Assembly (NCBI RefSeq): GCF_002278075.1
Contig: NZ_CP022989.1
Location: 806,001 to 870,000 of the forward strand
Direction: 5' to 3'
Origin: Paraburkholderia aromaticivorans
GTDB taxonomy: Bacteria > Pseudomonadota > Gammaproteobacteria > Burkholderiales > Burkholderiaceae
Length of the DNA: 64,000 bases
The notes under the pieces are model-generated. The model ran no database searches and was not told where the DNA came from. It saw only the letters and a program-made list of their open reading frames with translations. Both the position numbers and the translations under genes were made by a program. This document shows, piece by piece, positions 44,468 through 53,573 of this stretch. Every line of letters begins with the position of its first letter. Position 1 is the first letter of the stretch.

Positions 44468-44496
44468 TTTTGTAAAGAGGGGCGTTCCAATATAGT
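44468..44496 (+). promoter_or_regulatory. Possible promoter of the MarR-GNAT gene
   Basis: TTTTGT, 17-bp spacer, TATAGT, ending 40 bp before the TTG start. The -10 is good, the -35 poor. Confidence 0.35.
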
Positions 44497-44536
44497 GCTG
44501 GATGGCAAGCCATAAAATTCCCCCGGGGAGCAGCAT

Positions 44537-45463
44537 TTGACAGATTCCGAGGCGCTGCGGCGCGCTCAGGCCGTCCGCCATTTCAACCGCTTCTACACCC
44601 AGCACATTGGCGCACTCCACGAGCATTTGGCAAAAAGCGCGTTCTCTCTGACCGAGGTACGCGTGCTGCACGAGCTCCATCGCGGACGTGCGCAAACGGC
44701 CTCGGTGCTCGGGCGCGCCCTCGGTCTCGACAGCGGTTATCTCAGCCGCCTGCTAACCAGTTTCGAACGACGCAATCTGATCACGCGCCGCCCGTCCGAC
44801 ACGGACGCGCGCCAGTCGCTGATCGCCCTCACGGACACCGGCCACGCGGCGTACGCGCCACTCGACACCGCGGCGATCGAAGAAGTGTCGATATTGCTCG
44901 CCGGCCTCTCGGACCTCTCCCAGGATCAGCTGATCGCCGCGATGAAAATCATCGAACGGCTGCTCGGGAACGAGCCGAAGCATGAACTCGTGATGCTCCG
45001 CCCACCGCGCGCGGGTGATTGCGGCTGGCTCGTGCATCGGCAGGCGCAGTGGTTTGCCGCGCAATACGGCTGGAATCAGTCGTTCGAAGGACTGCTCGCG
45101 CGGGTCGTCGCCGATTACACGCAACGCAGCGATCCGGTGCGGGAGATGTGCTGGGTCGCCGATCAGGAAGGCATGGTGGTCGGCTCGGTCTGCGTCGTCG
45201 CGGTGTCGACGACGGTGGCGGGGGTGCGGCTCCTGTGGGTCGAGCCGGATGTGCAGCGGCTGGGTATCGGCACCCAGTTGCTGAGCGAATGCATGCGCTT
45301 TGCGAGGCGCGCGGGCTACACGAAGCTCACGCTGACAACGGCGAGCTCGCTGGAACAACCGCGGCGCCTGTGCGAGCGCGCCGGTTTCAGGCTTGCCAGC
45401 GCGGCGCCTGAGCTCCGTTTTGGCAAGGACCTGACGATCGAGCGATGGGAGCTGGATCTGTAA
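44537..45463 (+). CDS. MarR-type regulator fused to a GNAT acetyltransferase
   Basis: 308-residue two-domain protein. Residues 1-145 are a MarR winged helix (SAFSLTEVRVLHELHRGRAQTASVLGRALGLDSGYLSRLLTSFERRNLITR). Residues 150-308 are a GNAT domain with the acetyl-CoA-binding VEPDVQRLGIGTQLLSECMRFARRAGY. Such fusions are widespread and of unknown substrate; the acetylated target may be a small amine or protein. The start is TTG, with GGGGAG six bases upstream, and no ATG exists near the domain start. It is divergent from nagR. Confidence 0.85.
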   Translation: MTDSEALRRAQAVRHFNRFYTQHIGALHEHLAKSAFSLTEVRVLHELHRGRAQTASVLGRALGLDSGYLSRLLTSFERRNLITRRPSDTDARQSLIALTDTGHAAYAPLDTAAIEEVSILLAGLSDLSQDQLIAAMKIIERLLGNEPKHELVMLRPPRAGDCGWLVHRQAQWFAAQYGWNQSFEGLLARVVADYTQRSDPVREMCWVADQEGMVVGSVCVVAVSTTVAGVRLLWVEPDVQRLGIGTQLLSECMRFARRAGYTKLTLTTASSLEQPRRLCERAGFRLASAAPELRFGKDLTIERWELDL

Positions 45464-45476
45464 AACGCGTCGCTGC

Positions 45477-46289
45477 TTAGAACGACGGCACCACCGAACC
45501 CTTGAACTGCGTCTTGATGAACTGGCGCACGTCTTCCGACTGATACGCGGCAACCAGCTTCTTGACCCACGGCTTGTCCTTGTCCTGCGTGCGCACGGCA
45601 ATCAGATTCGCGTACGGGCTATGCACGTCTTCGAGCGCGATCGCATCTTTGGTCGGCTGCAGGCCGGCGGCCAACGCGAAGTTCGTGTTGATCGCGGCGG
45701 CCTCGACGTCCGACAGCGAGCGCGGCAGTTGCGCGGCGTCGAGTTCGACCAGCTTGATCTTCTTCGGATTCTCGGCCACGTCGAGCGGCGTCGCATTGTT
45801 GCCGTTCGTACCCGCGCCGGCCTTCAGCTTGAGCACGCCTTGCGTTTGCAGCAACAGCAGCGCGCGGTTTTCGTTCGACGGGTCGTTCGGCACTGCGACC
45901 TTCGCGCCTTGCGGCAGGTCCTTCAGCGACTTCAGCTTCTTCGAGTAGATGCCGAGCGGCGAAATGTACGTGAGGCCGGCGCTGACGATCTTGTAGCCGC
46001 GCTGCTTGATCTGGCTATCCAGATACGGCTGGTGCTGGAAACTGTTCGCGTCGAGATCGCCCGCGTCGAGTGCGGCATTCGGCTGCACGTAGTCGTTGAA
46101 TTCGACGACCTTCACGTTCAGGCCTTCGCGCTTCGCCACTTTCGTGACGACTTCCCAGATCTGCGCGTCCGGGCCGCTGATCGTGCCGACCTTGATTGCT
46201 TTGTCGTCGGCGTGCGCGCCGAAGCTGGTGACGATCGCCGCGCTGGCGACCACTGCCGAGAGGGCTTTGAGGATGTTTCTGCGCTGCAT
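45477..46289 (-). CDS. metQ: MetQ/NlpA-family methionine ABC transporter substrate-binding protein
   Basis: 270-residue periplasmic binding protein. Signal peptide MQRRNILKALSAVVASAAIVTSFGAHA with alanine-rich core and no lipobox cysteine, so it is probably soluble rather than a lipoprotein. The mature part has KVGTISGPDAQIWEVVTKVAKREGLNVKVVEFNDYVQPN and the family's PNDPSNENRALLLLQ and EAAAINTNFALAAGL. The ATPase and permease genes (metN, metI) are not next to it in this window. Its ligand may be D/L-methionine or a related compound. Confidence 0.85.
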   Translation of the reverse strand: MQRRNILKALSAVVASAAIVTSFGAHADDKAIKVGTISGPDAQIWEVVTKVAKREGLNVKVVEFNDYVQPNAALDAGDLDANSFQHQPYLDSQIKQRGYKIVSAGLTYISPLGIYSKKLKSLKDLPQGAKVAVPNDPSNENRALLLLQTQGVLKLKAGAGTNGNNATPLDVAENPKKIKLVELDAAQLPRSLSDVEAAAINTNFALAAGLQPTKDAIALEDVHSPYANLIAVRTQDKDKPWVKKLVAAYQSEDVRQFIKTQFKGSVVPSF

Positions 46290-46540
46290 GTGATTCTCGC
46301 TGTTTCTAATCGATGACGGTGTCGATGACGGGTGTCGACGACTGATCGATTTCTGATCGATGTCAGATTCGGGTGGAAGCCGGCGGCAAACGGTGCTTTT
46401 GGCAAGGCGCCGCCAACTGGACCGCAAATGGTCTCATATGCCTCGCGGGATGGGAAATACCACGATCGCATATGGTTATGCGCGTTGAGCGGCGTAGGAC
46501 CGCGCGCGCGTCAAAACGGCGCGCGGCCCGCGCAGGTCGA

Positions 46541-48364
46541 TCAGAAGGTGGTCCAGTCGTCGTCGGGCCGGGTGGCCTTGACTGTTTCGGCCGCGGCACG
46601 CGGCGCAGCAACCGGCTTTGCGCTCGCGCCGGCCGCGTGCGTTGCGCCGACCGGCGCCGCGGCCCCGTCGGCGAGTGCGGGCAGCTTCGGTTGCGCTCGC
46701 GGCGATGCCGGTGCCGCTTGCGCAACCGCGCCGACTTCGCGCACGGCCGCGGCTTGCGCGGCAGCCGTCACTCTGCGCGCCGCCACTGCAGCCGAACTTG
46801 GCGAAGCACCTTCCGCGCCGTTCACGCGAAACGCGCTCACCGAGTCACGCAAACGCGCCGCCTGATCCTGCAACGAAGCCGCCGCAGCCGCCGCCTGCTC
46901 GACCAGCGCCGCGTTTTGCTGCGTCACTTCGTCCATCTGCGTGACGGCGCGCCCGACCTGGGAAATGCCGCTGCTCTGCTCTTCGGATGCCGCCGCGATC
47001 TCGCCCATGATGTCGGTCACACGCTGCACGGCTTGCAGAATCTCGCCCATCGTCGTGCCGGCCTGCTGCACCAGAGCCGAGCCATTGTGCACGCGCTCGA
47101 CGGACGCGCTGATCAACTGCTTGATCTCCTTGGCCGCCGTTCCCGAGCGCTGCGCGAGGCTGCGCACCTCGCCCGCGACGACCGCGAAACCGCGGCCCTC
47201 TTCACCGGCGCGCGCCGCTTCCACGGCTGCGTTCAATGCAAGAATGTTGGTCTGGAAAGCGATGCCTTCGATCACGCCGATGATGTCGGCAATCTGCCGC
47301 GAACTGTCGTTGATCTCGCCCATCGTACCGATCACGCGGCTCACCACGTCGTTGCCGCGCGTCGCGATTTCAGACGCGTTATGCGCGAGTCCGCTCGCCT
47401 GCCGCGCGTTGTCGGCGTTCTGCTTGACCGTCGCGGTGAGCTCTTCCATGCTCGCCGCCGTCTCTTGCAGCGAAGCGGCCTGCTGCTCGGTGCGCTGCGA
47501 CAGATCGCCGTTACCCGCCGCAATCTGCTGCGTAGCCGACGCGATGGATTCCGCCGAGCGACGAATCTCGCCGATGGTTCGCTGCAAACGGTTCTGCATC
47601 TCATGCATGGCCGCCATCATGCTGGTCTTGTCGTGCGGACGAACGCTGACCGCTTGCGTCAGATCGCCCTGCGCGATACTTGCCGCGAGCCGTGCCGCTT
47701 GATCCGGTTCGCCGCCGAGACTCGCGCGCACGTTGCGGATGATGAGCACCATCGCCAGCGAGATGATCGCGCCGATCACCAGCACGACGGCAAGGTGGCC
47801 GAGCAACGTTTCGTAGTACACCGTGTCGATGTCCTTGATGAACACGCCGCTCGTGATGTTCCAGTCCCAAGGCGCGAAACGCACCACGTAGCTGAGTTTC
47901 GGCACGGCGGTTTCGCTGTGCGGCAGACGCCCGCGATACTGCGCGAAGCCGCGTCCGCTTGCCTTGGCCGCGTCGACGATCGCCACGTACAGCAGCTTGC
48001 CGTCCGGATCCTTGAAGTCGCCGACGGCCTTGCCGGTCATTTGCGGCAGCGTGGGATGCATCAGCACGACCGGCTTCGAATCCATCACGAACAGATAGCC
48101 GGACTCGCCGTAGCGCATGGCCGCGAGACGGGCGAGCGCTTCGCGCTGCGCATCCGCCGCGCTCATCCTGCCGCTTTGCGAGAGCGCGTAATAGCCGTTG
48201 ACGATGCCTTGCGCCGCATCGACCAGATTCACCATGCCGGCCTTGCGCTCGGCCAGCATGGTGCCGCGCGTTTCCACCGCGCTCCACAGCCCGACACCCA
48301 GCAGTCCTAGCCAGACGAGCGCGAGCGACAGCCATAGTTTGCGATTCAAACTCATCCTGCACAT
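46541..48364 (-). CDS. Methyl-accepting chemotaxis protein with a periplasmic Cache domain
   Basis: About 607 residues. One N-terminal membrane helix ([20 protein letters not shown]), a periplasmic single-Cache domain (about residues 40-190; [20 protein letters not shown]), a second helix, HAMP, then the long coiled-coil signalling domain with the hairpin tip [21 protein letters not shown] core [15 protein letters not shown]. An Ala-rich linker leads to the C-terminal DDDWTTF, like the NWETF pentapeptide that tethers CheR. It senses an unknown small organic acid or similar ligand. Start is uncertain: ATG 48364 has GAGAGA upstream, ATG 48355 is also possible. Confidence 0.88.
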   Translation of the reverse strand: MCRMSLNRKLWLSLALVWLGLLGVGLWSAVETRGTMLAERKAGMVNLVDAAQGIVNGYYALSQSGRMSAADAQREALARLAAMRYGESGYLFVMDSKPVVLMHPTLPQMTGKAVGDFKDPDGKLLYVAIVDAAKASGRGFAQYRGRLPHSETAVPKLSYVVRFAPWDWNITSGVFIKDIDTVYYETLLGHLAVVLVIGAIISLAMVLIIRNVRASLGGEPDQAARLAASIAQGDLTQAVSVRPHDKTSMMAAMHEMQNRLQRTIGEIRRSAESIASATQQIAAGNGDLSQRTEQQAASLQETAASMEELTATVKQNADNARQASGLAHNASEIATRGNDVVSRVIGTMGEINDSSRQIADIIGVIEGIAFQTNILALNAAVEAARAGEEGRGFAVVAGEVRSLAQRSGTAAKEIKQLISASVERVHNGSALVQQAGTTMGEILQAVQRVTDIMGEIAAASEEQSSGISQVGRAVTQMDEVTQQNAALVEQAAAAAASLQDQAARLRDSVSAFRVNGAEGASPSSAAVAARRVTAAAQAAAVREVGAVAQAAPASPRAQPKLPALADGAAAPVGATHAAGASAKPVAAPRAAAETVKATRPDDDWTTF

Positions 48365-48620
48365 TGTTGTGGTCTCTCTTCGTGTAATTCGTGTTTCGTT
48401 CGCAATCGCAGGGACTAGGTTCGGCAGCGTGCGCAAACGATTGCTAGCGAGATAACGGCATGATTTACCGACAACTTGAGAGACTCTGAAGGGGAAGCGC
48501 CGGTGTGGCCCGGCGCTATGCACGCTGGTTGATCGCGCGCAATGAATCGCGCTCTGGCCGATAATCCGGGGCTGCGGCCACCCGTTTCGGCGGATCATTC
48601 CCTTGCTCGAGAGAACAACC

Positions 48621-48911
48621 ATGTACGTCATCGACCTCATCTACACCGCATTGCTCGAACGCATCGACGACGCGCTGGAAGCACATCGCGCGTTTCTGGC
48701 GCGACAGTTTGAAGCAGGCGTGTTCGTCGCCGCCGGACCGAAAGTGCCGCGCAACGGCGGCATCATCCTGGCGGTGCGGATCGAGCGCGATAAGCTGGAT
48801 GCGATTCTCGCCAGCGACCCGTTCGCGCAACAGAACCTAGCGCGTTACGAGGTGACGGAGTTCAAGACGACGCGGCTTGCGCCGGGGTTGAACCTGCCGA
48901 TTCCGGCTTGA
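48621..48911 (+). CDS. YciI-family protein
   Basis: 96-residue ferredoxin-like fold protein: [71 protein letters not shown]. The conserved histidine of the AHR segment and the DPF motif are present. YciI proteins are small dimeric enzymes or binding proteins of unclear role. Single gene, divergent from the chemoreceptor. Confidence 0.82.
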   Translation: MYVIDLIYTALLERIDDALEAHRAFLARQFEAGVFVAAGPKVPRNGGIILAVRIERDKLDAILASDPFAQQNLARYEVTEFKTTRLAPGLNLPIPA

Positions 48912-48935
48912 GAGCGGTACGGCGAGGAGCGTTGA

Positions 48936-48961
48936 AAACGGGCGCGATGTGAGATGCGCCC
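48936..48961 (-). terminator. Probable terminator after the SCO gene
   Basis: Minus-strand stem GGGCGC/GCGCCC with a 10-base loop, followed by GTTTTC. It lies 16 bases after the SCO stop. Confidence 0.5.
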
Positions 48962-48976
48962 GCCTGGATCGGAGCG

Positions 48977-49594
48977 TCAGTCCAGCAGCAGCTTGATATC
49001 GTGCACCCACGGCGTTGCGCCCTGACCGTCACGCGCGAACAGACGCAGCTTGCCGTCCGTGTCGAACACATAGCTCGCTGCCGTGTGATCCATCGTGTAG
49101 CTGTCGGGCGTTTTGCCCGGCACCTTCGCGTAGTAGACGCGGAAGTCTTTCGTGATCCTGGTGAGTTGCGCCTGATCGGCCGGACGCAAGCCGACGAACG
49201 TCGGGTTGAACGCCGGCACATATTGCGCGAGCAGAGCCGGCGTATCACGCTCGGGGTCGACGGTGACGAACAGCACCTGCACGCGCTTCGCGTCTTCGGG
49301 GCCGAGTTGCTGCAATGCCTGCGACAGTTCGGCCATGGTGGTCGGGCAAACGTCCGGACAATGCGTATAGCCGAAGAACAGCACCACCACCTTGCCCTTG
49401 TAGTCCGCCATGGTGCGGATCTGGCCGGACGTGTCGGGCAACGAGAAGTTGCTCCCGAATTGCGTATTGCCGGTGATGTCGAGATTCTGAAACGCCGGCG
49501 CCTGCTTGCCGCAGCCCGTCACCAGCAAGGCGCCACCAAGCGCGCAAGCTATCACGGCAGCGCGCGCCGTACGCGCGAAGCGGTTATTGAGCAT
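48977..49594 (-). CDS. SCO1/SenC copper chaperone for cytochrome c oxidase
   Basis: 205-residue membrane-tethered thioredoxin-like protein that delivers copper to the CuA site of CoxB. Lipobox LLVTGC after the signal peptide. The CxxxC metal site is in YTHCPDVCPTT and the third ligand histidine in MDHTAASYVFDTDG. Last gene of the assembly block, four bases after ctaB. Confidence 0.93.
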   Translation of the reverse strand: MLNNRFARTARAAVIACALGGALLVTGCGKQAPAFQNLDITGNTQFGSNFSLPDTSGQIRTMADYKGKVVVLFFGYTHCPDVCPTTMAELSQALQQLGPEDAKRVQVLFVTVDPERDTPALLAQYVPAFNPTFVGLRPADQAQLTRITKDFRVYYAKVPGKTPDSYTMDHTAASYVFDTDGKLRLFARDGQGATPWVHDIKLLLD

Positions 49595-49598
49595 GGTA

Positions 49599-50504
49599 TT
49601 ACGCGCCGATCAGGACGCGCGCATAGTGGTCGATCAGCAGCGCGGCAAACAGCAGCGACAGATAGACGATCGAATAACGGAAGGTTTTGCGCGCCAGATC
49701 GTCCGAGTACTCGCGATAGATCTTCCACGCATAGGCAAGAAACACGGCGCCCAGCAGCACGGCCGCAGCGAGATACACCACGCCGCTCATGCCGGAGATG
49801 AACGGCATCATGGTGACCGCGAACAGGATCACCGTGTACAGCAGAATATGCAGGCGCGTGTACTTCTCGCCGTGCGTGTTCGGCAGCATCGGCAGGCCGG
49901 CGTTTTCGTAGTCTTTGCGGCGATACAGTGCGAGCGCCCAGAAATGCGGCGGCGTCCACACGAAGATGATCAGCACCAGAATCCACGCGTCGCCCGGCAC
50001 GTGGCCGGTGACCGCCGCCCAGCCGAGCGCCGGCGGCATGGCGCCCGAAGCGCCGCCGATCACGATGTTCTGCGGCGTGGCAGGCTTGAGCAGCAGCGTA
50101 TAGATAACGGCATAGCCGACGAACGTGGCCAGCGTGAGCCACATGGTGAGCGGATTGGCGAACGTGTACAGCGTCCACATGCCGAGGCCGCCGAGCACGG
50201 CCGAAAACAGCAGGATCTGCGCGGTGGTAATTTCACCGCGCGCGGACGGCCGCCACGAGGTGCGCCGCATCTTCGCGTCGATTTTCTGTTCGACGAGGCA
50301 ATTGATGGCGAACGCCGCGCCGGCCAGCAACCAGATGCCGACCGTGCCGCCGATCAGCACGGTCCACCGCACCATGCCTGGCGTCGACAGGAACATGCCG
50401 ATGACGGCGCAGAACACGGCGAGTTGCGTGACGCGCGGCTTCGTCAGGGCGATGTACTGGGAGACCCGGCTACCGGGCGTTTGGGAAAGTGTTGTGCTGT
50501 CCAT
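49599..50504 (-). CDS. ctaB: Protohaem IX farnesyltransferase (haem O synthase)
   Basis: 301-residue UbiA-family membrane prenyltransferase that makes haem O from haem B. Motifs: [19 protein letters not shown], the Asp-rich [19 protein letters not shown] and a second substrate-binding loop [27 protein letters not shown]. Nine hydrophobic segments. Lies between ctaA and SCO in one strand, supplying the haem A pathway for the oxidase. Confidence 0.95.
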   Translation of the reverse strand: MDSTTLSQTPGSRVSQYIALTKPRVTQLAVFCAVIGMFLSTPGMVRWTVLIGGTVGIWLLAGAAFAINCLVEQKIDAKMRRTSWRPSARGEITTAQILLFSAVLGGLGMWTLYTFANPLTMWLTLATFVGYAVIYTLLLKPATPQNIVIGGASGAMPPALGWAAVTGHVPGDAWILVLIIFVWTPPHFWALALYRRKDYENAGLPMLPNTHGEKYTRLHILLYTVILFAVTMMPFISGMSGVVYLAAAVLLGAVFLAYAWKIYREYSDDLARKTFRYSIVYLSLLFAALLIDHYARVLIGA

Positions 50505-50510
50505 GTGGAG

Positions 50511-51620
50511 TCACGCTGGCGCGGCATCGCGCGCAGGGAACACCGCGCGGCCGGGACGGCTATAAGCGATTCGAAAGTTTAACATAACGAGCAGAAGCAG
50601 CAGGATCGCGGCCCCACCGTTATGCGCCACCGCAATGGGCAACGGCCATTGCAGAACGATGTTCGACAGCCCCGTGATGAACTGGATCAGCACCACCAGC
50701 AGCACCCCATTCGCCGGTCGCCGCAGCGACTCGAAGCGGCGCAGTTTCAGCGCCAGCCAGACCAGATAAGCGACCACGACGACGGCGAACGTGCGGTGCG
50801 TCCAGTGAATCGCCACCAGCGCGTCCTGGGTGATCATGTCGCCGTCGCCGGTCATGCCGAGTGCGCGCCACAGATGGAAGCCGTGCGCGAAGTCCATCGG
50901 CGGGACCCATTGGCCGTTGCAGGTCGGGAAATCGGTACATGCGAGCACCGCGTAGTTCGTGCTGACCCAGCCGCCCAGCGCAATTTGCGCGATCAGCACC
51001 ACCAGCCCCGCGATCGCGGCCGTGCGCCAGCGCGCGGCTTCGGGCTCATACGCCGGCAACGGCGTCTGCCGCGCGGCCAGCCAGCCGAGCGTGCCCAGCA
51101 GTGCGAGGCCGAGCAGCAAGTGCGTCGTCACGATGATCGGCTGCAGCTTCATCGTCACGGTCCAGGCGCCAAACGCGCCTTGCACCAGAATCAGCAGCAA
51201 CAGCGAGGTAGGCCACCACGGCGACACATGCAACGGTCGCCGTTTGACGCGCGCCGTCCAGGCGATGACGGTCTGCGCGATGATCAGCACGCCGATCGCC
51301 ATCGCAAAGTAACGGTGGATCATTTCGATCCACGCCTTGGTCATGCTGACCGGTCCGGTGGGCATCGCCTGATGCGCGGCCGTGATGGCCGCGTGCGCGA
51401 TGAACGGCGACGACGTGCCGTAGCAGCCCGGCCAGTCGGGGCAGCCGAGCCCGGAGTCGGTGAGCCGCGTGAAGCCGCCGAACATCACCAGATCGAGCGT
51501 GAGGAAGGTGGTGAGCCAGACCAGCTTGCGGAATTTGTTGTCGTCGGCCTTCACCCACACGTAGGACAGCGGCAACAACGCGATACACAAGCCGATCAGG
51601 GCCAGTTGCAGTACGAACAT
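50511..51620 (-). CDS. ctaA: Haem A synthase (CtaA/COX15)
   Basis: 369-residue polytopic protein oxidising haem O to haem A. Motifs: GGFTRLTDSGLGCPDWPGCYG near the N terminus, EMIHRYFAMAIG with a haem-ligand histidine, VTTHLLLGLALLG and IHWTHRTFAVVVV. The cysteine pair of the N-terminal half (GCPDWPGC) and a second pair (CTDFPTCNGQW) are the conserved loop cysteines of type-2 CtaA. Coupled closely with ctaB. Confidence 0.94.
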   Translation of the reverse strand: MFVLQLALIGLCIALLPLSYVWVKADDNKFRKLVWLTTFLTLDLVMFGGFTRLTDSGLGCPDWPGCYGTSSPFIAHAAITAAHQAMPTGPVSMTKAWIEMIHRYFAMAIGVLIIAQTVIAWTARVKRRPLHVSPWWPTSLLLLILVQGAFGAWTVTMKLQPIIVTTHLLLGLALLGTLGWLAARQTPLPAYEPEAARWRTAAIAGLVVLIAQIALGGWVSTNYAVLACTDFPTCNGQWVPPMDFAHGFHLWRALGMTGDGDMITQDALVAIHWTHRTFAVVVVAYLVWLALKLRRFESLRRPANGVLLVVLIQFITGLSNIVLQWPLPIAVAHNGGAAILLLLLVMLNFRIAYSRPGRAVFPARDAAPA

Positions 51621-51642
51621 CTCTCTTACCTATGTTGCGGCA

Positions 51643-52305
51643 TCAGCCGATACTCGACCATTTGAGCAGCTTGGTCACGTCACCCTTGATTTTGCTGGGG
51701 TTCGGATCTTTCGGGAAACGCATCATCAGATTGCCGTTCGGATCGACCATGTAGATGTGGTCGGTGGTCTTCGTGCCGTTCTCCGTGGGCAGCCATGCGG
51801 CCACCTGCGCCGGGTCGGCGATCATCATGTTGGTGTCGGGGTAGGCCTGTTGTATCACGTCAGCCACGTTGCCTGCATCGGTGCGCAACCACACTTCCAC
51901 GACGCGCTCGCGTTCCGGGCCCTGAGCTGCGCGGATTTGTCGCATGAAGTAGAGCTTGGTGACGCACGCTTTGTCGCACGCGCTGTTGTCGACCGAGATC
52001 AGCAACCAGCGGCCGCGCAGCGAAGCGAGCTTGACGGGCTTGCCGTCTTCACCCGTGACCACGAGCGAATCGGGAATCGGGCGTTGCGGTTCGACCAGCG
52101 TGCCGTAGCTGGTGCTGCCGCCGGTCGGCTTGATCACGTAGTACGTGAAATACGACACGGCGATCGGCGCGGCGCAGATGATCGCGAGCAGCAGCAGAAT
52201 CCAGCGGCCGCGCTCCCACGAGCCTTTGCCGTTGGGTTGGCCGGGCATGGGTTTGGGCGCTGCGGGTTTGCCGGCTTGCGGCGAACGGGGAGATTGCGTC
52301 GACAC
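51643..52305 (-). CDS. SCO-like membrane-anchored thioredoxin-fold protein, cox assembly context
   Basis: 220-residue protein. Proline-rich cytoplasmic tail (residues 1-30), one membrane helix WILLLLAIICAAPIAVSYFTYYVI, then a soluble domain with SLRGRWLLISVDNSACDKACVTKLYFMRQI. CDKAC gives the CxxxC spacing of SCO copper proteins, and TTDHIYMVDPNG supplies a histidine at the corresponding place. Hence it is probably a diverged SCO paralogue that handles copper or thiols during oxidase assembly. It sits between SURF1 and ctaA in the same direction. Relatives in other Burkholderiaceae are usually called hypothetical. Confidence 0.7.
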   Translation of the reverse strand: MSTQSPRSPQAGKPAAPKPMPGQPNGKGSWERGRWILLLLAIICAAPIAVSYFTYYVIKPTGGSTSYGTLVEPQRPIPDSLVVTGEDGKPVKLASLRGRWLLISVDNSACDKACVTKLYFMRQIRAAQGPERERVVEVWLRTDAGNVADVIQQAYPDTNMMIADPAQVAAWLPTENGTKTTDHIYMVDPNGNLMMRFPKDPNPSKIKGDVTKLLKWSSIG

Positions 52306-52374
52306 TACAGGACCTCTTTCAATGTTTGCGCGGCGACTCGGCCTTGCTCAAGCCGCGAAGCCGCCCGTGCTGCG

Positions 52375-53091
52375 TTACACGCCCGGTGCGTGCTCTTTCC
52401 TGGCGGCACGGCGCGCGGCGTAGAGGCCGAAGACCAGCGCCGCGGCCGCCATGCCCCACCACTGGAACATATAGCCATAGTTGCGCTCGACACCGTTGGT
52501 GGGCGCGGGCCAATCGCGCACCAGTTTGTCGCCGTCGTCGCTCAATTGCTGAAGCACGAACGATTGCAACGGCAAGCCGGTTTCCGCGGCGTACGCGGCG
52601 GTGTCCAGGTTCTGGCGGATCAGTTGATGCCCGGCCGAACCACCCTGCCCCAACTCGAAAGCGCGTGACGCGTCGGCCCGCGCAATGCCTTCGATCTCGA
52701 TTTCGCCTTGCGGCGTCGTGTACGGCGCAATGGTTTCGCGATTGTTCATATTGCGCGGCAGCCAGCCGCGATTGACCAGCACGTAGCCGCCGTCGGCCAG
52801 TTTAAAAGGCATCACGACGTAAAAGCCCGGCTGGTCGTTATACGGACGATTATCGAGGTAGACGACCTTGTCCGCGACGAAACTGCCGTGCGCCTTCACG
52901 CGATGAAACTCGATGTCCTTCAGCTCGACCGGCGCGGCGCTCACGGGCCGCGCGGGGGCGTTCTCGAACTGCGTGATGCGCGCTTCGAGCGCTTCCTTCT
53001 GATGCGCGCGGTCGCGCTGCCAGAAACCCAGCCGCACCGTCACCACGATCACCAGCAGTATCAACAGCGCGGGAACGAGGCGGATCTTCAT
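52375..53091 (-). CDS. SURF1 family cytochrome oxidase assembly protein
   Basis: 238-residue inner-membrane protein with a membrane helix at each end (VPALLILLVIVVTVRLGFWQRDRA and YMFQWWGMAAAALVFGLYA) enclosing a periplasmic domain with VLVNRGWLPR, a SURF1 signature, and the typical Y-x-FQWW of the last helix. Needed for haem A insertion into subunit I. ATG 53091 is chosen; it gives the standard length. Confidence 0.92.
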   Translation of the reverse strand: MKIRLVPALLILLVIVVTVRLGFWQRDRAHQKEALEARITQFENAPARPVSAAPVELKDIEFHRVKAHGSFVADKVVYLDNRPYNDQPGFYVVMPFKLADGGYVLVNRGWLPRNMNNRETIAPYTTPQGEIEIEGIARADASRAFELGQGGSAGHQLIRQNLDTAAYAAETGLPLQSFVLQQLSDDGDKLVRDWPAPTNGVERNYGYMFQWWGMAAAALVFGLYAARRAARKEHAPGV

Positions 53092-53202
53092 CGGGCACGC
53101 TCCAATGCCTCTCGCGGTGAGATGGGGAACGTGCGGCAAACGCCGACGCGCGGTGCGATAATAAATGTCTCGCCTCTGCGCTTCCTGATTTCAGCTGGTT
53201 CC

Positions 53203-53412
53203 ATGCACATTCTCGTTCCCATCGCCTTCGTCCTGATCATCGCCAGCATGGTGTCGGCGCTGTACTTCATGATGCACGACAAGGGCAAAACCAAGCGGAT
53301 GGTCTGGTCGCTCGCCACGCGGGTGGGCCTGTCGATCTCGTTGTTCCTGTTCATCCTGTTCGCTCACTGGATGGGTTGGATTCAGTCGACCGGCATTCCT
53401 TACGGACGCTGA
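53203..53412 (+). CDS. Twin transmembrane protein (DUF2909 family)
   Basis: 69-residue protein with two membrane helices (LVPIAFVLIIASMVSALYFMM and RVGLSISLFLFILFAHWMGWI) joined by a basic loop HDKGKTKRMVWSLA. DUF2909 genes regularly lie between the coxC and SURF1 genes in betaproteobacteria. It reads opposite to all neighbouring cox genes. Function in oxidase biogenesis is inferred from context only. Confidence 0.82.
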   Translation: MHILVPIAFVLIIASMVSALYFMMHDKGKTKRMVWSLATRVGLSISLFLFILFAHWMGWIQSTGIPYGR

Positions 53413-53443
53413 GCCCGGCGGCAAAAACTGCATGCCGCCAAAC

Positions 53444-53474
53444 AAAACGCCGCCCTGACAGGGTCGAGGGCGGC
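53444..53474 (-). terminator. Terminator of the coxBAC transcript
   Basis: Minus-strand stem GCCGCCCT/AGGGCGGC with a 10-base loop followed by GTTTTG, about 100 bases after the coxC stop; on the plus strand it ends the twin-helix gene region. Confidence 0.6.
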
Positions 53475-53573
53475 GCTGCATAAGCGTTGCATACTGCTCG
53501 TGCGCGACGTCCAAAGACGTTGCGCGAACGGCCTGCACGCTCCGGGTTGCCGGTCGGCGCAGGCCAGACTGCG

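Noticed and set aside
44198..44695. A 165-codon minus-strand frame across the nagR-MarR gap
   Set aside because: It overlaps the MarR domain and the nag promoter, and its translation has no family signature.
46475..46540. GC-rich inverted repeat after the chemoreceptor gene as a terminator
   Set aside because: Alternating CGCG sequence can pair in many registers and no T run follows on the minus strand.
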